64,000 bases of DNA from the NCBI RefSeq assembly GCF_029854195.1, contig NZ_CP122960.1, positions 248,001 to 312,000 on the forward strand. Reading direction: 5' to 3'. Below the pieces are notes generated by a model. The model made no database searches and was not told where the DNA came from. It worked only from the letters and a program-made list of their open reading frames with translations. Position 1 is the stretch's first letter; the number at the start of each line of letters is the position of its first letter. The stretch comes from Amylibacter sp. IMCC11727. Its GTDB lineage: Bacteria > Pseudomonadota > Alphaproteobacteria > Rhodobacterales > Rhodobacteraceae. This document shows positions 26,256-35,353 of this stretch, piece by piece. Both the position numbers and the translations under genes were made by a program.

Positions 26256-27323
26256 ATGACGATACAATTTAACGACGAAACTTTCCGCGAAGACTACTCG
26301 TTCTATAACACAGAGCGTGCGATTAAACGCTTCCCGTTCCCATTCGACAAAGACAGCTACATGTATGCTGTGAACATGGAACAGCATCGTGGTGGCCCAG
26401 CAGATAGCGTTTACGAAAAACGCTTTGATGTGGATGAACACTACGTATCTGAAATGCGGGATCGCGCGATGGTTCTGGCCGATGATCCATTGCGTTGCCA
26501 ATCCCTGCCGCACATGACCTTGGCGGGTTGGGATTTGCTGGAACTGATCATGGTGTCCAAATCCGAAGACTACCCTGATCTGTTCGAACTGCACCGCGAT
26601 GGTGACCAATGGCGTTGGATCAACAAGCCGCTTGGCATTGATGATACCTTTACATTCATGGATGAAACCACGCTGCCTTACGGTCCAATGGAATACATCA
26701 CACGTCAGTCGCAAGGTGATTTCTGCGTGCTGGACCAGCGCGATGATAACCTGTGGATGGATGCAGGGATGGTGACAACTCAGGCGGATTGGTCACTTGA
26801 TTTTGACATTGGCATGAACTTTTTCGAATGGCACGCGCCAGTGCCATTGGCACATGAAAAAGGCATCTTTGTTCGGGCGTTGAAATTCTTGCTGAACATC
26901 CAGCAAGGTGCTCCTGCGCGGCGTCTGAACTGGACAATGACTGTGAACCCGCTGCTCGATACGTCCCCAGAAAACTACCACAAGTGGGGCATCCAAAAGA
27001 CAGGTCTGACACCCGAGAACATCGGCTCTAAACAGCACCTGCGTGTGGAGCTGCAAACGTTCTATCGTTTGCCGCGGTCCAACGCGCTCGTCTTCCCGAT
27101 CCGCTGCTATTTGTGCAGCTTTCAGGATCTGATGACAGTGCCCAAATGGGGTCGTCGTTTGCACCGTGTGATCCGTGATCTGCCTGAAGAGCTGGCAACG
27201 TACAAAGGCTTCATCGACAACCGTCCGATGATGCTTGATTACCTGTCTCAGTTTGATGATGGCCTGCCCACATCCGATGGCATCTGGCCAGAGCTAGACA
27301 CAGAGCCACCGCTGCAAAAATAA
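26256..27323 (+). CDS. dmmA: Dimethylamine monooxygenase haem subunit (DmmA, DUF3445)
   Basis: 355 residues of the haem-dependent oxidative N-demethylase (DUF3445) family. Characteristic stretches are EDYPDLFELHRDGDQWRWIN, WMDAGMVTTQADWSLDFDIG and HLRVELQTFYRLPRSNALVF, and the C-terminal LPEELATYKGF. DmmABC oxidises dimethylamine to methylamine and formaldehyde with NADPH and O2, so it supplies the substrate of GmaS. It is the last gene of dmmDCBA and is followed by a terminator at 27345. Confidence 0.88.
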   Translation: MTIQFNDETFREDYSFYNTERAIKRFPFPFDKDSYMYAVNMEQHRGGPADSVYEKRFDVDEHYVSEMRDRAMVLADDPLRCQSLPHMTLAGWDLLELIMVSKSEDYPDLFELHRDGDQWRWINKPLGIDDTFTFMDETTLPYGPMEYITRQSQGDFCVLDQRDDNLWMDAGMVTTQADWSLDFDIGMNFFEWHAPVPLAHEKGIFVRALKFLLNIQQGAPARRLNWTMTVNPLLDTSPENYHKWGIQKTGLTPENIGSKQHLRVELQTFYRLPRSNALVFPIRCYLCSFQDLMTVPKWGRRLHRVIRDLPEELATYKGFIDNRPMMLDYLSQFDDGLPTSDGIWPELDTEPPLQK

Positions 27324-27344
27324 TCAGTGAATCGCCAAGAAGGT

Positions 27345-27377
27345 GGGCGTGATGTTTCGACATCGCGCCCCTTTTTT
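27345..27377 (+). terminator. Rho-independent terminator after dmmA
   Basis: 11-bp stem GGGCGTGATGT/ACATCGCGCCC (one G-U pair) with loop TTCG and then CTTTTTT. It overlaps the last bases of the convergent regulator gene. Confidence 0.9.
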
Positions 27378-28032
27378 ATGTGTTCTGTGGGTACGAAATG
27401 ATCGACAGGTATCGCGCTGGCAATTTGACCAACTTCTCTGGCCCATGCGGCGCATCTGCATCAAAGAAAAGCGTGTCCCCAGGGCGCAATGAATGCACAT
27501 CATCCCCGTGACGGTAATCAACTTCACCTTCCAGAATGTAAATGGTTTCGATACCGCCATGCTGGAATGTAGGAAACACGTCCGATTGGTCATTCAGTGT
27601 AATCAAATAGGGTTCGACGATCACGCCTGATGCGTTTGATCCGATATGGCCCAGCAATTGGTATTGATGATTGGCGCGCGTTCCAGCACGCTCGATTTCG
27701 ACCCCTTCCCCTGCTTTGGTGTGAACGGCTTCACGGTTTTCTTCAAAGCGGTGGAAAAAGCTGGTCAAAGGCACGCTCAAGGCGTTGGCCAGTGTTTGTA
27801 ATGTGGTCAAAGACGGTGATGTATTTCCGTTTTCGATCTTTGAAAGCATACCAACAGACAATCCTGTCAGATGAGAAAGCTCCGCAACGGTAATTTCTTG
27901 TTGGCGGCGAAAGGCACGAACTTCGCGGCCAATGGCCACTTCTAAAACTTTTTCGCGATCACCTTCGCGCGTGCGATGTGGGTCTTGAGTCAGCTTTATT
28001 GCGTGTTCCATGCTCAATTTTTCAATATTCAT
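27376..28032 (-). CDS. XRE-family regulator with C-terminal cupin domain
   Basis: 218 residues. The helix-turn-helix lies at about 30-85 (VAELSHLTGLSVGMLSKIEN, then SPSLTTLQTLANALSVPL), followed by a double-stranded beta-helix cupin with FPTFQHGGIETIYILEGEVD and LRPGDTLFFDADAPHGPEKL. Such SutR/PuuR-like proteins sense a small molecule in the cupin. It is divergent from tmoX across an AT-rich gap containing a long inverted repeat (28095-28134), so control of TMAO import is likely. ATG 28032 is preferred; a TTG lies 15 nt upstream. Confidence 0.85.
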   Translation of the reverse strand: MNIEKLSMEHAIKLTQDPHRTREGDREKVLEVAIGREVRAFRRQQEITVAELSHLTGLSVGMLSKIENGNTSPSLTTLQTLANALSVPLTSFFHRFEENREAVHTKAGEGVEIERAGTRANHQYQLLGHIGSNASGVIVEPYLITLNDQSDVFPTFQHGGIETIYILEGEVDYRHGDDVHSLRPGDTLFFDADAPHGPEKLVKLPARYLSIISYPQNT

Positions 28033-28094
28033 GACCGTTTTGTCCAAAAATGGCAGCTTTGCAGCGTTTTAAGTTGAAAACAGGATAACCCTAG

Positions 28095-28134
28095 TTTTCA
28101 CTGTCAGACAATAAAAATAAACTGATAGTGAAAA
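28095..28134. promoter_or_regulatory. Long inverted repeat upstream of tmoX
   Basis: Arms TTTTCACTGTCAG (28095-28107) and CTGATAGTGAAAA (28122-28134) match at 12 of 13 positions around a 14-nt AT spacer. It sits between the XRE-cupin gene and tmoX. A second weaker TGTCA..TGACA pair follows near 28188-28209. The XRE-cupin protein is the likely binder (inference). Confidence 0.6.
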
Positions 28135-28326
28135 AATCTTGCACAGAATTTTCTACAAGTACCATCCCCAAGAAGAAAAAAACTTGATTGTCAGGAAAAT
28201 TATGTGACAGAATGCCTCAAGGAGATTGCCGCGCTCGAGGGAATCACTCTGCCCTTGACGGAAGAGTATCAGAGCGTTCAACTTCGTAACAGGCGACGTA
28301 CTTGTCGTTACATCAGGGAGAAAGAC

Positions 28327-29268
28327 ATGAAGAAATTCACAACAGCTTTGACAGCCGGTGTGTTGGCAGCAATGCCATTCACAGCAATGGCAGAAGACAG
28401 CAGCGATCCGATTATCATTCCGATCCACAACTGGTCTTCACAAATTGTGATGTCCAACGTGGTTGGCCAAATGCTCGAAGGCATGGGCAACAACGTTGAG
28501 TACGTTACAACAGACAGCCAAGCAGTTTATGAATCAGTTCGTCTCGGCGACGTGACATTTGAACTGGAAGTATGGGAAGGCGCTTTCGGCGCATCTTTCC
28601 GCGCTGCTTTGGAAAAGGGCGGTCTGCATGACGCTGGTGACCACAATGCGGTTACTCGCGAAGACTGGTGGTACCCAATGTGGACCAAAGAATCATGCCC
28701 AGGCCTGCCTTCATGGGAAGCACTGAACGATTGCGCAAAAGTGTTCGCGACAGCTGAAACAGGCGACAAAGGTCGTTACTTGGACGGTCCAGTTGACTGG
28801 TTGAAGCACGGTAAAGAGCGTGTTGAAGCACTCGACATGGACTTCGTTGTTGTGAACGCGGGTTCCGCAGCTGCGCTTTGGGCTGAAATCGGCGCAGCCG
28901 AAGCCGAAAAGAAACCAGTTGTAGTGTTCAACTGGACACCAAACTTTGCTGAAGCTGTATGGCCAGGTGAATTCGTTGAATTCCCAGAGTGGGTAGACGG
29001 CTGTGACAAAGACCCATCCGTTGGTCCAAACCCGAACGCGCTTTACGACTGTGGTAACCCTGCTAAAGGCTACCTGAAGAAAGCAGCTTGGGACGGCATG
29101 AAAGACAAATGGCCAGCAGCTTACGAAACGCTGACCAAAATCTCTTTCACCAACCCACAGATCGCTGAAATGGCTAAACTCGTTGACACAGACGAGATGG
29201 AGCCAGAAGAAGCAGCGACAGCTTGGCTGGAAGCAAACAAAGACGTTTGGATGCCTTGGACACAATAA
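28327..29268 (+). CDS. tmoX: TMAO-binding periplasmic protein TmoX
   Basis: 313 residues with a Sec signal peptide (KKFTTALTAGVLAAMPFTAMA, cleaved before EDSSD) and an OpuAC/ProX-like type II binding fold. Many Trp residues that could form a cage for the trimethylammonium group are seen: PIHNWSSQIV, ELEVWEGAFG, TREDWWYPMWTK, VFNWTPNFAEAVW, KDVWMPWTQ. Genome context with tmm, tdm and dmm points to TMAO rather than betaine. GGGAGAAAG precedes ATG 28327. A hairpin after the stop probably lowers expression of the next two genes relative to this one. Confidence 0.9.
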   Translation: MKKFTTALTAGVLAAMPFTAMAEDSSDPIIIPIHNWSSQIVMSNVVGQMLEGMGNNVEYVTTDSQAVYESVRLGDVTFELEVWEGAFGASFRAALEKGGLHDAGDHNAVTREDWWYPMWTKESCPGLPSWEALNDCAKVFATAETGDKGRYLDGPVDWLKHGKERVEALDMDFVVVNAGSAAALWAEIGAAEAEKKPVVVFNWTPNFAEAVWPGEFVEFPEWVDGCDKDPSVGPNPNALYDCGNPAKGYLKKAAWDGMKDKWPAAYETLTKISFTNPQIAEMAKLVDTDEMEPEEAATAWLEANKDVWMPWTQ

Positions 29269-29291
29269 TCCAAGACTAACGTCATAAGTTT

Positions 29292-29328
29292 GAACCTCGT
29301 CCGGGTCATCTCGGGCGGGGTTCTTTTT
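29292..29328 (+). terminator. Attenuating hairpin between tmoX and tmoW
   Basis: 12-bp stem GAACCTCGTCCG/CGGGCGGGGTTC (two G-U pairs) followed by TTTTT. Partial terminators after binding-protein genes are common in ABC operons. Confidence 0.8.
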
Positions 29329-29412
29329 CAAGAAAGTTGGTTTCGGCTGGATTTCCGAATTCATCCAAAGCAAACTCCGCTTAACATCAGATAAAAAACT
29401 AGGACCACTGGC

Positions 29413-30432
29413 ATGACAAATGATGCACCCGTAATCTCATGTAAAAATGTGTGGAAACTGTTCGGCCCAAGTCCAGAAAACTATCTTGCGTCGATGCCAG
29501 AAGGTAAATCCTTCGATGAAATTCGTGCAGATGGTTACATCGCAGGCGTGAAAGACGTTTCTATTGAGGTTGGTCGTGGCGAAATGCTTGTGATCATGGG
29601 TTTGTCAGGGTCTGGTAAATCCACATTGGTCCGCTGCTTCTCTCGCTTGCACGACATCACAGGTGGCACCATCGAAGTCGAAGGTCAGGACATCATGTCC
29701 TTGTCCGAAAAAGAACTGATTGAGCTGCGCCGTAACAAAATGGGTATGGTGTTCCAATCCTTCGGTTTGCTACCGCACCGTACAGTTTTGGAAAATGTTG
29801 CTTTCCCGCTCGAAATGCGGGGCCAAGACCGTCACACGCGTCGCGAACGTGCGCTAGAGGTGATTAAACTCGTCGGTCTTGAAGGCCGTGAAGAATACTT
29901 CCCCCGCGAATTGTCTGGTGGCCAGCAACAACGTGTTGGCATCGCGCGGTCCTTGGCGATTGAGCCCGACATCTGGTTCTTGGACGAACCATTCTCGGCT
30001 CTTGATCCCCTTATCCGTCGTGAAATGCAGGACGAATTTTTGCGCCTGCAAGATATGCTTGGTAAGACCATTGTGTTCATTACGCACGACTTTGACGAAG
30101 CTCTGCGCCTTGCAGATCGCATCGCCATCATGAAAGACGGAGCGGTTGAACAATGTGATACACCTGATCAAATCGTTCTGAACCCTGCCACTGAATACGT
30201 GCGCAAGTTCACCGAGGAAATCGACAAGGCCCGCGTTGTCCATGCCAGCGTTCTGGCAAAAGCCGATCAAAAAGGGACAGGCGATCCCGTTCAAGCCAGC
30301 GAAACCGTACAAGATATGGCTCGACTGTTGGTTGCCGACAAACGCAAGGTTATCCCGGTTGCCAAAGGCGACGAGATTATCGGTGGCATGAATCGTCAAG
30401 ACGCACTTGATATCCTGCTCGGGGCAAGCTGA
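29413..30432 (+). CDS. tmoW: TMAO ABC transporter ATP-binding subunit TmoW
   Basis: 339 residues of the ProV/OpuAA class. Walker A is GLSGSGKSTLVR, the Q loop VFQSFGLLPHRTV, the signature LSGGQQQRVGIARSL, Walker B IWFLDEPFSALDP, and the switch His is in VFITHDFDEALRLADR. A C-terminal CBS-like extension (about 270-339) is typical for betaine-type transporters and may sense ionic strength. Its stop overlaps the tmoV start (TGATG). Confidence 0.9.
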   Translation: MTNDAPVISCKNVWKLFGPSPENYLASMPEGKSFDEIRADGYIAGVKDVSIEVGRGEMLVIMGLSGSGKSTLVRCFSRLHDITGGTIEVEGQDIMSLSEKELIELRRNKMGMVFQSFGLLPHRTVLENVAFPLEMRGQDRHTRRERALEVIKLVGLEGREEYFPRELSGGQQQRVGIARSLAIEPDIWFLDEPFSALDPLIRREMQDEFLRLQDMLGKTIVFITHDFDEALRLADRIAIMKDGAVEQCDTPDQIVLNPATEYVRKFTEEIDKARVVHASVLAKADQKGTGDPVQASETVQDMARLLVADKRKVIPVAKGDEIIGGMNRQDALDILLGAS

Positions 30433-32648
30433 TGTCTATGGAAGCCAACATTGAAAATTCACCATCGAGCGTGTTGAAAAAGCCAGCTATGTTGCTGTGC
30501 ATTTTCGCGGTGTTGCTAACCTTGTTGCAGTGGTTTGGGTTGCTTCCCGAAAGCCTGCATCGTTTACCAGAAAGCTTGGTTCCGCCGCTCGCGCCAATTT
30601 TGGATGCTATCTTTAATTTCATCAAAGATGACTTGCACCTGATTGATGTCACTCGTTGGCTGACAGGCGGATTGCAATGGATCATCGACGCCAGCTCCAA
30701 CCTTTTGTTTGGGAAACGTCGCTGGCCAAACATCGGGCCAATCCCATGGACCGCAATTGCGGCCGTTGCTGGGATTGTTGGATACTATCTTGGCGGCTGG
30801 CGTTTGGCGTTTTTGGGCGCAGGTACGTTTGTTTGGACGGCACTGATTGGCCAGTGGAAAATCGCTATGGAGACAATGTCGGTCCTCGTCGTTGCGGTTC
30901 CTGTCGCGTTTTTCGTTGGTTTGTTGCTTGGAATCTGGGCTTGGAAAAGCCGCACCGTCGAAGCGGCGCTTTCGCCGATCCTTTCGATTCTGCAAACCAT
31001 CCCGTTCTTCACCTATCTTTTGCCAGCGGTCATCTTCTTTAAGGTTGGCCCTACGGCGGGTGCGGTTGCGACAACGGTTTATGCTATTCCGCCGATGGTT
31101 CTTATGACCACGCTTGGTTTGAAAAAGGTCAGCCCCGAAGTGATCGAGGCTGGTAAAATGTCTGGCTGTACCCGCTGGCAGATGATGCGCCACGTGTATA
31201 TTCCATCTGCACGGACTGAAATCCTTGTGGGTGTGAACCAAGTTATCATGCTCAGCCTTGCGATGGTTGTTTTGACAGCCTTTATCGGCATGCCAGGGTT
31301 GGGGGCTAAACTGCTTGCGATGATGGGCAGCTTCAAACTGGGCCGTAGTGTGGAAATTGGTATCACCATCGTTCTGCTCGCGGTTATGCTCGACCGCTTG
31401 ACCAAAGCATGGGTGGCGAAACAGCCTGTGCATTTCGAACGTGGCACCAGCTGGTTTGTCCGCCACAAGTTTCTGGTTGGTTCGGTTTTGGCATTTGTTG
31501 GCTGTATTTTGCTGGCACAGGTTTGGGACATCGCGTCCGAGATTGGTCGGAAACAACACTTTAGCCAAGGCAAGGCACTCGACGCATATGTAAAGCAAGA
31601 TCTCTTGCAAACGCCTGCCCTAAAGTCAGTGACTGAGACGTTGCGGTGGTTCATGAACATCTATGTTCTGATCCCGTTCCGAAACCTCCTTCTGTCCATT
31701 CCAATGCCCGCATTCGTGGCCTTTGTTGTTGCTTTTGCGTGGTACATGGCGGGCCGTAAACAGGCCTTGATTGCTTTGGCATTCTTCAGCTGGGTGGCAC
31801 TCTCTGGTTGGTGGGATCGTTCCGTTATCACGATCTCTTACGTTCTAACCTCTACATTTGCTGCGGCCATTATTGCCATTCCTTTGGCAGTTTGGGGCGC
31901 AGGTCCGCCTGCGCAGCGCATTAACTTCTCCAACGGGATTAACATGAACGTTGTGGTCGGTTTGATCAGCTTGATCTTCCGTCGTTCGGTCATCTTTATG
32001 GCGTCGCTAATCGTTGCTGGGACCTTGCGGTACATGCTGTGGAAGCTTGGCGTGTTTGGCGGGGAAGAGGTGTCTCCTGTCCTGTACAGCGTTGTCTTCT
32101 GGATCATCTTCGCCATCAGCTTTTACATTATCTGGCGTTATGTCGGGCAAATGTTGCGCGATGTGTTCCTGTTGCTGGCTGCTGACACGGCGCAAACGTT
32201 CCCGAGCTTTGTGTACCTGTTGCCTGCCATTATGTTGTTCAGCATCACGCCAATTGCGGTTCTGTTCGCGATTATGGTGTTCGCGATGGTTCCGCTGATC
32301 CGATATACCATCGAAGGCCTGCGCAACGTTCAAAGCGAAATGACAGAATCCGCTGACATGTCTGGTGCAACCCGTATGCAGAAACTGTGGTCTGTTCAGT
32401 TCCCCTTGGCACTGCCAACCATGGCTGTTGGGTTTAACCAAGCCCTAATGTTTGCCTTCTTTATGACGATGATCGCCGCCTATATCGGGACCGTCGATCT
32501 GGGTCAGGAATTGCAACGCACCTTGGCTGGTGCGGACATGGGCAAAAACTTCGTGCTCGGTCTGAATGTGGCCTTTATGGCGCTGACCTTTGATTTGGTG
32601 ATCATGAAATGGGCGTCAGACAAGAAAAAGCTTTTGGGACTGGATTAA
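30432..32648 (+). CDS. tmoV: TMAO ABC transporter permease TmoV (two permease domains)
   Basis: 738 residues, about twice a ProW-type permease. Two EAA-type coupling loops are visible, EAGKMSGCTRWQMMRHVYIP (about residue 240) and ESADMSGATRMQKLWSVQFP (about 640), each inside a set of membrane spans. A linker near residues 375-395 (ASEIGRKQHFSQGKALD) separates the halves. The fusion supplies both membrane halves of the transporter in one chain. A terminator follows at 32673. Confidence 0.9.
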   Translation: MSMEANIENSPSSVLKKPAMLLCIFAVLLTLLQWFGLLPESLHRLPESLVPPLAPILDAIFNFIKDDLHLIDVTRWLTGGLQWIIDASSNLLFGKRRWPNIGPIPWTAIAAVAGIVGYYLGGWRLAFLGAGTFVWTALIGQWKIAMETMSVLVVAVPVAFFVGLLLGIWAWKSRTVEAALSPILSILQTIPFFTYLLPAVIFFKVGPTAGAVATTVYAIPPMVLMTTLGLKKVSPEVIEAGKMSGCTRWQMMRHVYIPSARTEILVGVNQVIMLSLAMVVLTAFIGMPGLGAKLLAMMGSFKLGRSVEIGITIVLLAVMLDRLTKAWVAKQPVHFERGTSWFVRHKFLVGSVLAFVGCILLAQVWDIASEIGRKQHFSQGKALDAYVKQDLLQTPALKSVTETLRWFMNIYVLIPFRNLLLSIPMPAFVAFVVAFAWYMAGRKQALIALAFFSWVALSGWWDRSVITISYVLTSTFAAAIIAIPLAVWGAGPPAQRINFSNGINMNVVVGLISLIFRRSVIFMASLIVAGTLRYMLWKLGVFGGEEVSPVLYSVVFWIIFAISFYIIWRYVGQMLRDVFLLLAADTAQTFPSFVYLLPAIMLFSITPIAVLFAIMVFAMVPLIRYTIEGLRNVQSEMTESADMSGATRMQKLWSVQFPLALPTMAVGFNQALMFAFFMTMIAAYIGTVDLGQELQRTLAGADMGKNFVLGLNVAFMALTFDLVIMKWASDKKKLLGLD

Positions 32649-32672
32649 CCAATCCCCAGTTGCTGACCAAAC

Positions 32673-32702
32673 AGGCCTGTGGAGAAATCCACGGGCCTTT
32701 TT
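32673..32702 (+). terminator. Rho-independent terminator after tmoXWV
   Basis: 11-bp stem AGGCCTGTGGA/TCCACGGGCCT (one G-U pair) with a GAAA tetraloop and then a T run. Confidence 0.9.
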
Positions 32703-32777
32703 CGTTGTTTCAGGTGCGCGTTTATCACGACAGGACTCAGCTTTCTTTCCCAAATCAATTTCGCTACACACTGGCGT

Positions 32778-33800
32778 ATGGATAATCTGCATGTTTTAGC
32801 CCCAAATTTAAAAAAGCGTCTGTCAGGTGTGACCGCTACGATTGCGCGCTTGGTTCCTGTGCAGGCAGAAAAGATCGGGATCAAAGCAACGGGCCCTGGG
32901 CTTCCATCAGACGTTCCACATATTTCGCTGTTGAAGGTGTTTCTTTTGCCGCGCAAAACTTTGCGGGTTTGGCATGCACGGCGGAATGTGGAAATCTTGC
33001 TTGGGTTGGTTCTGAAATCTGTGTTCCGAAAAAACCTGAAACTGTTGTTCACATCTGCATCGCAGCGCGAGCATTCAAAATATACAAAGTGGTTGATTCA
33101 GAAAACTGACGCTGTGGTCGCCACTTCGTCAAAGGGGGCCGCGTATTTGGATGTGCCTGCGCGCGTCATTCATCATGGGATCGACACAACGCAATTTTGC
33201 CCCGCAAACAAAAACGCGGTTCGCACAGAATTGGGTTTGCCGACGGGCCGATTGATCGGGTGTTTCGGTCGCGTGCGCCATCAAAAGGGCACCGATGTTT
33301 TCGTGGATGCAGTGATCAAAGCCATCCAAACGCACGACGACATCACCGGCATTATTTTGGGCCGTGCAACGGAAAAACATCAGTCCTTCGAAGCCGGCCT
33401 GAGAGACAAAGTCGCCCAAGCGGGATTGGCAGATCGTATTCTGTTTTGTGGCGAAGTGCCCGTTGATCAGGTGTACCGTTGGTATCAGGCGCTTGATCTG
33501 TTTGTGGCACCACAAAGATGGGAAGGATTTGGCCTTACACCTTTGGAATCAATGGCCTGTGGCGTTCCTGTGCTCGCAACCAATGTTGGCGCGTTTGAAG
33601 AACTGATCGTCGAAGGCGAAACAGGCCGTGTCATCCCCAGAGATGATTTGGCGGCCATGTCCACAGCACTGGAGTCCATCCTGTCTGAACCGCTCACCGA
33701 TTGGGGCAAAGCGGCGCGAGATCACGTTGTTGCAAATTTTGCACTGGAACGCGAAGCAGACCAATTGATTGAAATTTATCAAAATTTGCGTAAAACGTAG
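32778..33800 (+). CDS. Glycosyltransferase family 4-type enzyme
   Basis: 340 residues with a GT-B fold. The C-terminal Rossmann domain has LIGCFGRVRHQKGTDVFVDA (donor phosphate loop) and WEGFGLTPLESMACGVPVLA with the EX7E-type pair, then TNVGAFEELI. This is typical of LPS core or polysaccharide retaining transferases. ATG 32778 is used because the longer frame would run back into the tmoV terminator. First gene of the polysaccharide locus; the sugar donor cannot be told from sequence. Confidence 0.85.
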   Translation: MDNLHVLAPNLKKRLSGVTATIARLVPVQAEKIGIKATGPGLPSDVPHISLLKVFLLPRKTLRVWHARRNVEILLGLVLKSVFRKNLKLLFTSASQREHSKYTKWLIQKTDAVVATSSKGAAYLDVPARVIHHGIDTTQFCPANKNAVRTELGLPTGRLIGCFGRVRHQKGTDVFVDAVIKAIQTHDDITGIILGRATEKHQSFEAGLRDKVAQAGLADRILFCGEVPVDQVYRWYQALDLFVAPQRWEGFGLTPLESMACGVPVLATNVGAFEELIVEGETGRVIPRDDLAAMSTALESILSEPLTDWGKAARDHVVANFALEREADQLIEIYQNLRKT

Positions 33801-33840
33801 CGTTTCGCTGCATTCCGCGCGACAGAGTAAAAGGACAATC

Positions 33841-35331
33841 ATGGCGCGTTCTCTTTTGACTGCTTCCACTATGGTAAGCCTGATGCTCTTGCTTAGCCGT
33901 GTGTCTGGGCTGGTCCGCGAACAGGTGATTGGCGCACGTCTTGGACTCAGCCAAGAGGCAGACGCGGTTTTGTTTTTGCTGACGTTTCCCGACATTCTGG
34001 TTGGTGTTCTCCTGTCAGGTGGATTTGGTGCCGCGCTGATTCCAGTGTTGTCTCAGGCAGACAAACAAGCCCGCATTGTTCTGCTGCGGCGTATGGTGAA
34101 ATGGACTCTTTTTTGCGCCTTAGTCATGGTCGCCATTTTGTGGGTCGGGCAAAATGTGGTGGTGTCTTTAACTGTCCCTACGCTTGATATCTCGGCGGTT
34201 CCGGGCCTGTCGACGGGGTATACGCTGTCATTGATCGCGGTGCTACTAGCGGCGGTGATCGGTGTGGCGTCCGCCTACTTGAATGTAACGGGATACTACT
34301 CTTTGCCAGCACTGTCCGTTTTGGTCTTTAACGGTGTGATCATTCTGTATTTCGGCTTTGGCGTTGCTGCGTTTGGCATGAACCTGATGATGTTTGGTTG
34401 CGTTCTCGTCATAGCAAACCTGTTGCGTTTTGCCGTGCAAATGAGCCGCATGACCGAGGTATTATCCAAGGTAAACGTGACCGCATCGTTTCCCGATGGT
34501 TTCGTTTTGCGTTTTGCCCAAGGGGTTTTTGCCTTTTCGCTGATCGTTGCGATGCCGATGTTGTTCCGCTCGCTCTATGCGGCTGCTGGACCTGGAGCAC
34601 TGGCCGAATTTAACTATGCTTTGCGCTTGTTTGAATTGCCTATGGGCGTGCTGATTTCTGTCATTCCTATTTTGTTTTTGCCCCTGCTGTCGCGCATTGG
34701 GAATTCCAACGATCCAGCGTTCAAGAAGACACTTTTGCTGGCGCTTGAATTGGCATTGGGGCTCGGAATGATTGCGGCCGTGTTGTTGGGGCTGTTTGCC
34801 TTGCCGATTGTAACTGTCTTGTTTGGCTATGGTGCGCTTGCAGGGGATGGCGTAGCTGGAATTTCCCAAGCTGTGCAAATCATGATGATCGGCTTGCCGT
34901 TTCAAGCCATGTTCCAAGCACTCGCGGCGGGGTTAAACGCAACCAATCGCACACGCTTCGTTTTGTTTATTACCTGTGGCGCGTTCATCGGGTCCGTTGT
35001 GATCTACTTGCTGTTAACCTTAACAGGCTTTGACCCAAAAATGGCCGCGATGTCAGGTTTTGTCATCTTCCACATCTTTGCATTTGTGGCGGCATTTGGA
35101 ACAACACTGGGGATTGGCGCGGTACGTATATTGCCAAAAATGCTATTACCTTCAGTTCAAATTGGCGTTTTGGCTGGTTTATGTGCATGGCTAAATCCAT
35201 GGCTTCGGGATGGAGCCGTCCGTCTGTGGGAAGTCGGTGCAGTCACCGTATTGGCGGTTTTGCTGCTGTTCCTCATTCGACCTTTGATAAAACAACTTGC
35301 CACGATGCGGGATACAGCCCAAGAAGAATGA
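33841..35331 (+). CDS. murJ: MurJ/MviN-family lipid-linked precursor flippase
   Basis: 496 residues with about 13-14 membrane spans of the MOP superfamily. The N-terminus LLLLSRVSGLVREQVIGARLG and FLLTFPDILVGVLLSGGFGA match MurJ. MurJ flips lipid II across the inner membrane; a copy embedded in a polysaccharide locus could instead flip the lipid-linked oligosaccharide. I cannot tell whether this is the sole murJ. AAGGAC precedes ATG 33841. It starts 40 nt after the glycosyltransferase. Confidence 0.85.
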   Translation: MARSLLTASTMVSLMLLLSRVSGLVREQVIGARLGLSQEADAVLFLLTFPDILVGVLLSGGFGAALIPVLSQADKQARIVLLRRMVKWTLFCALVMVAILWVGQNVVVSLTVPTLDISAVPGLSTGYTLSLIAVLLAAVIGVASAYLNVTGYYSLPALSVLVFNGVIILYFGFGVAAFGMNLMMFGCVLVIANLLRFAVQMSRMTEVLSKVNVTASFPDGFVLRFAQGVFAFSLIVAMPMLFRSLYAAAGPGALAEFNYALRLFELPMGVLISVIPILFLPLLSRIGNSNDPAFKKTLLLALELALGLGMIAAVLLGLFALPIVTVLFGYGALAGDGVAGISQAVQIMMIGLPFQAMFQALAAGLNATNRTRFVLFITCGAFIGSVVIYLLLTLTGFDPKMAAMSGFVIFHIFAFVAAFGTTLGIGAVRILPKMLLPSVQIGVLAGLCAWLNPWLRDGAVRLWEVGAVTVLAVLLLFLIRPLIKQLATMRDTAQEE

Positions 35332-35353
35332 CAGGATAGGACTAAACGCAGCT

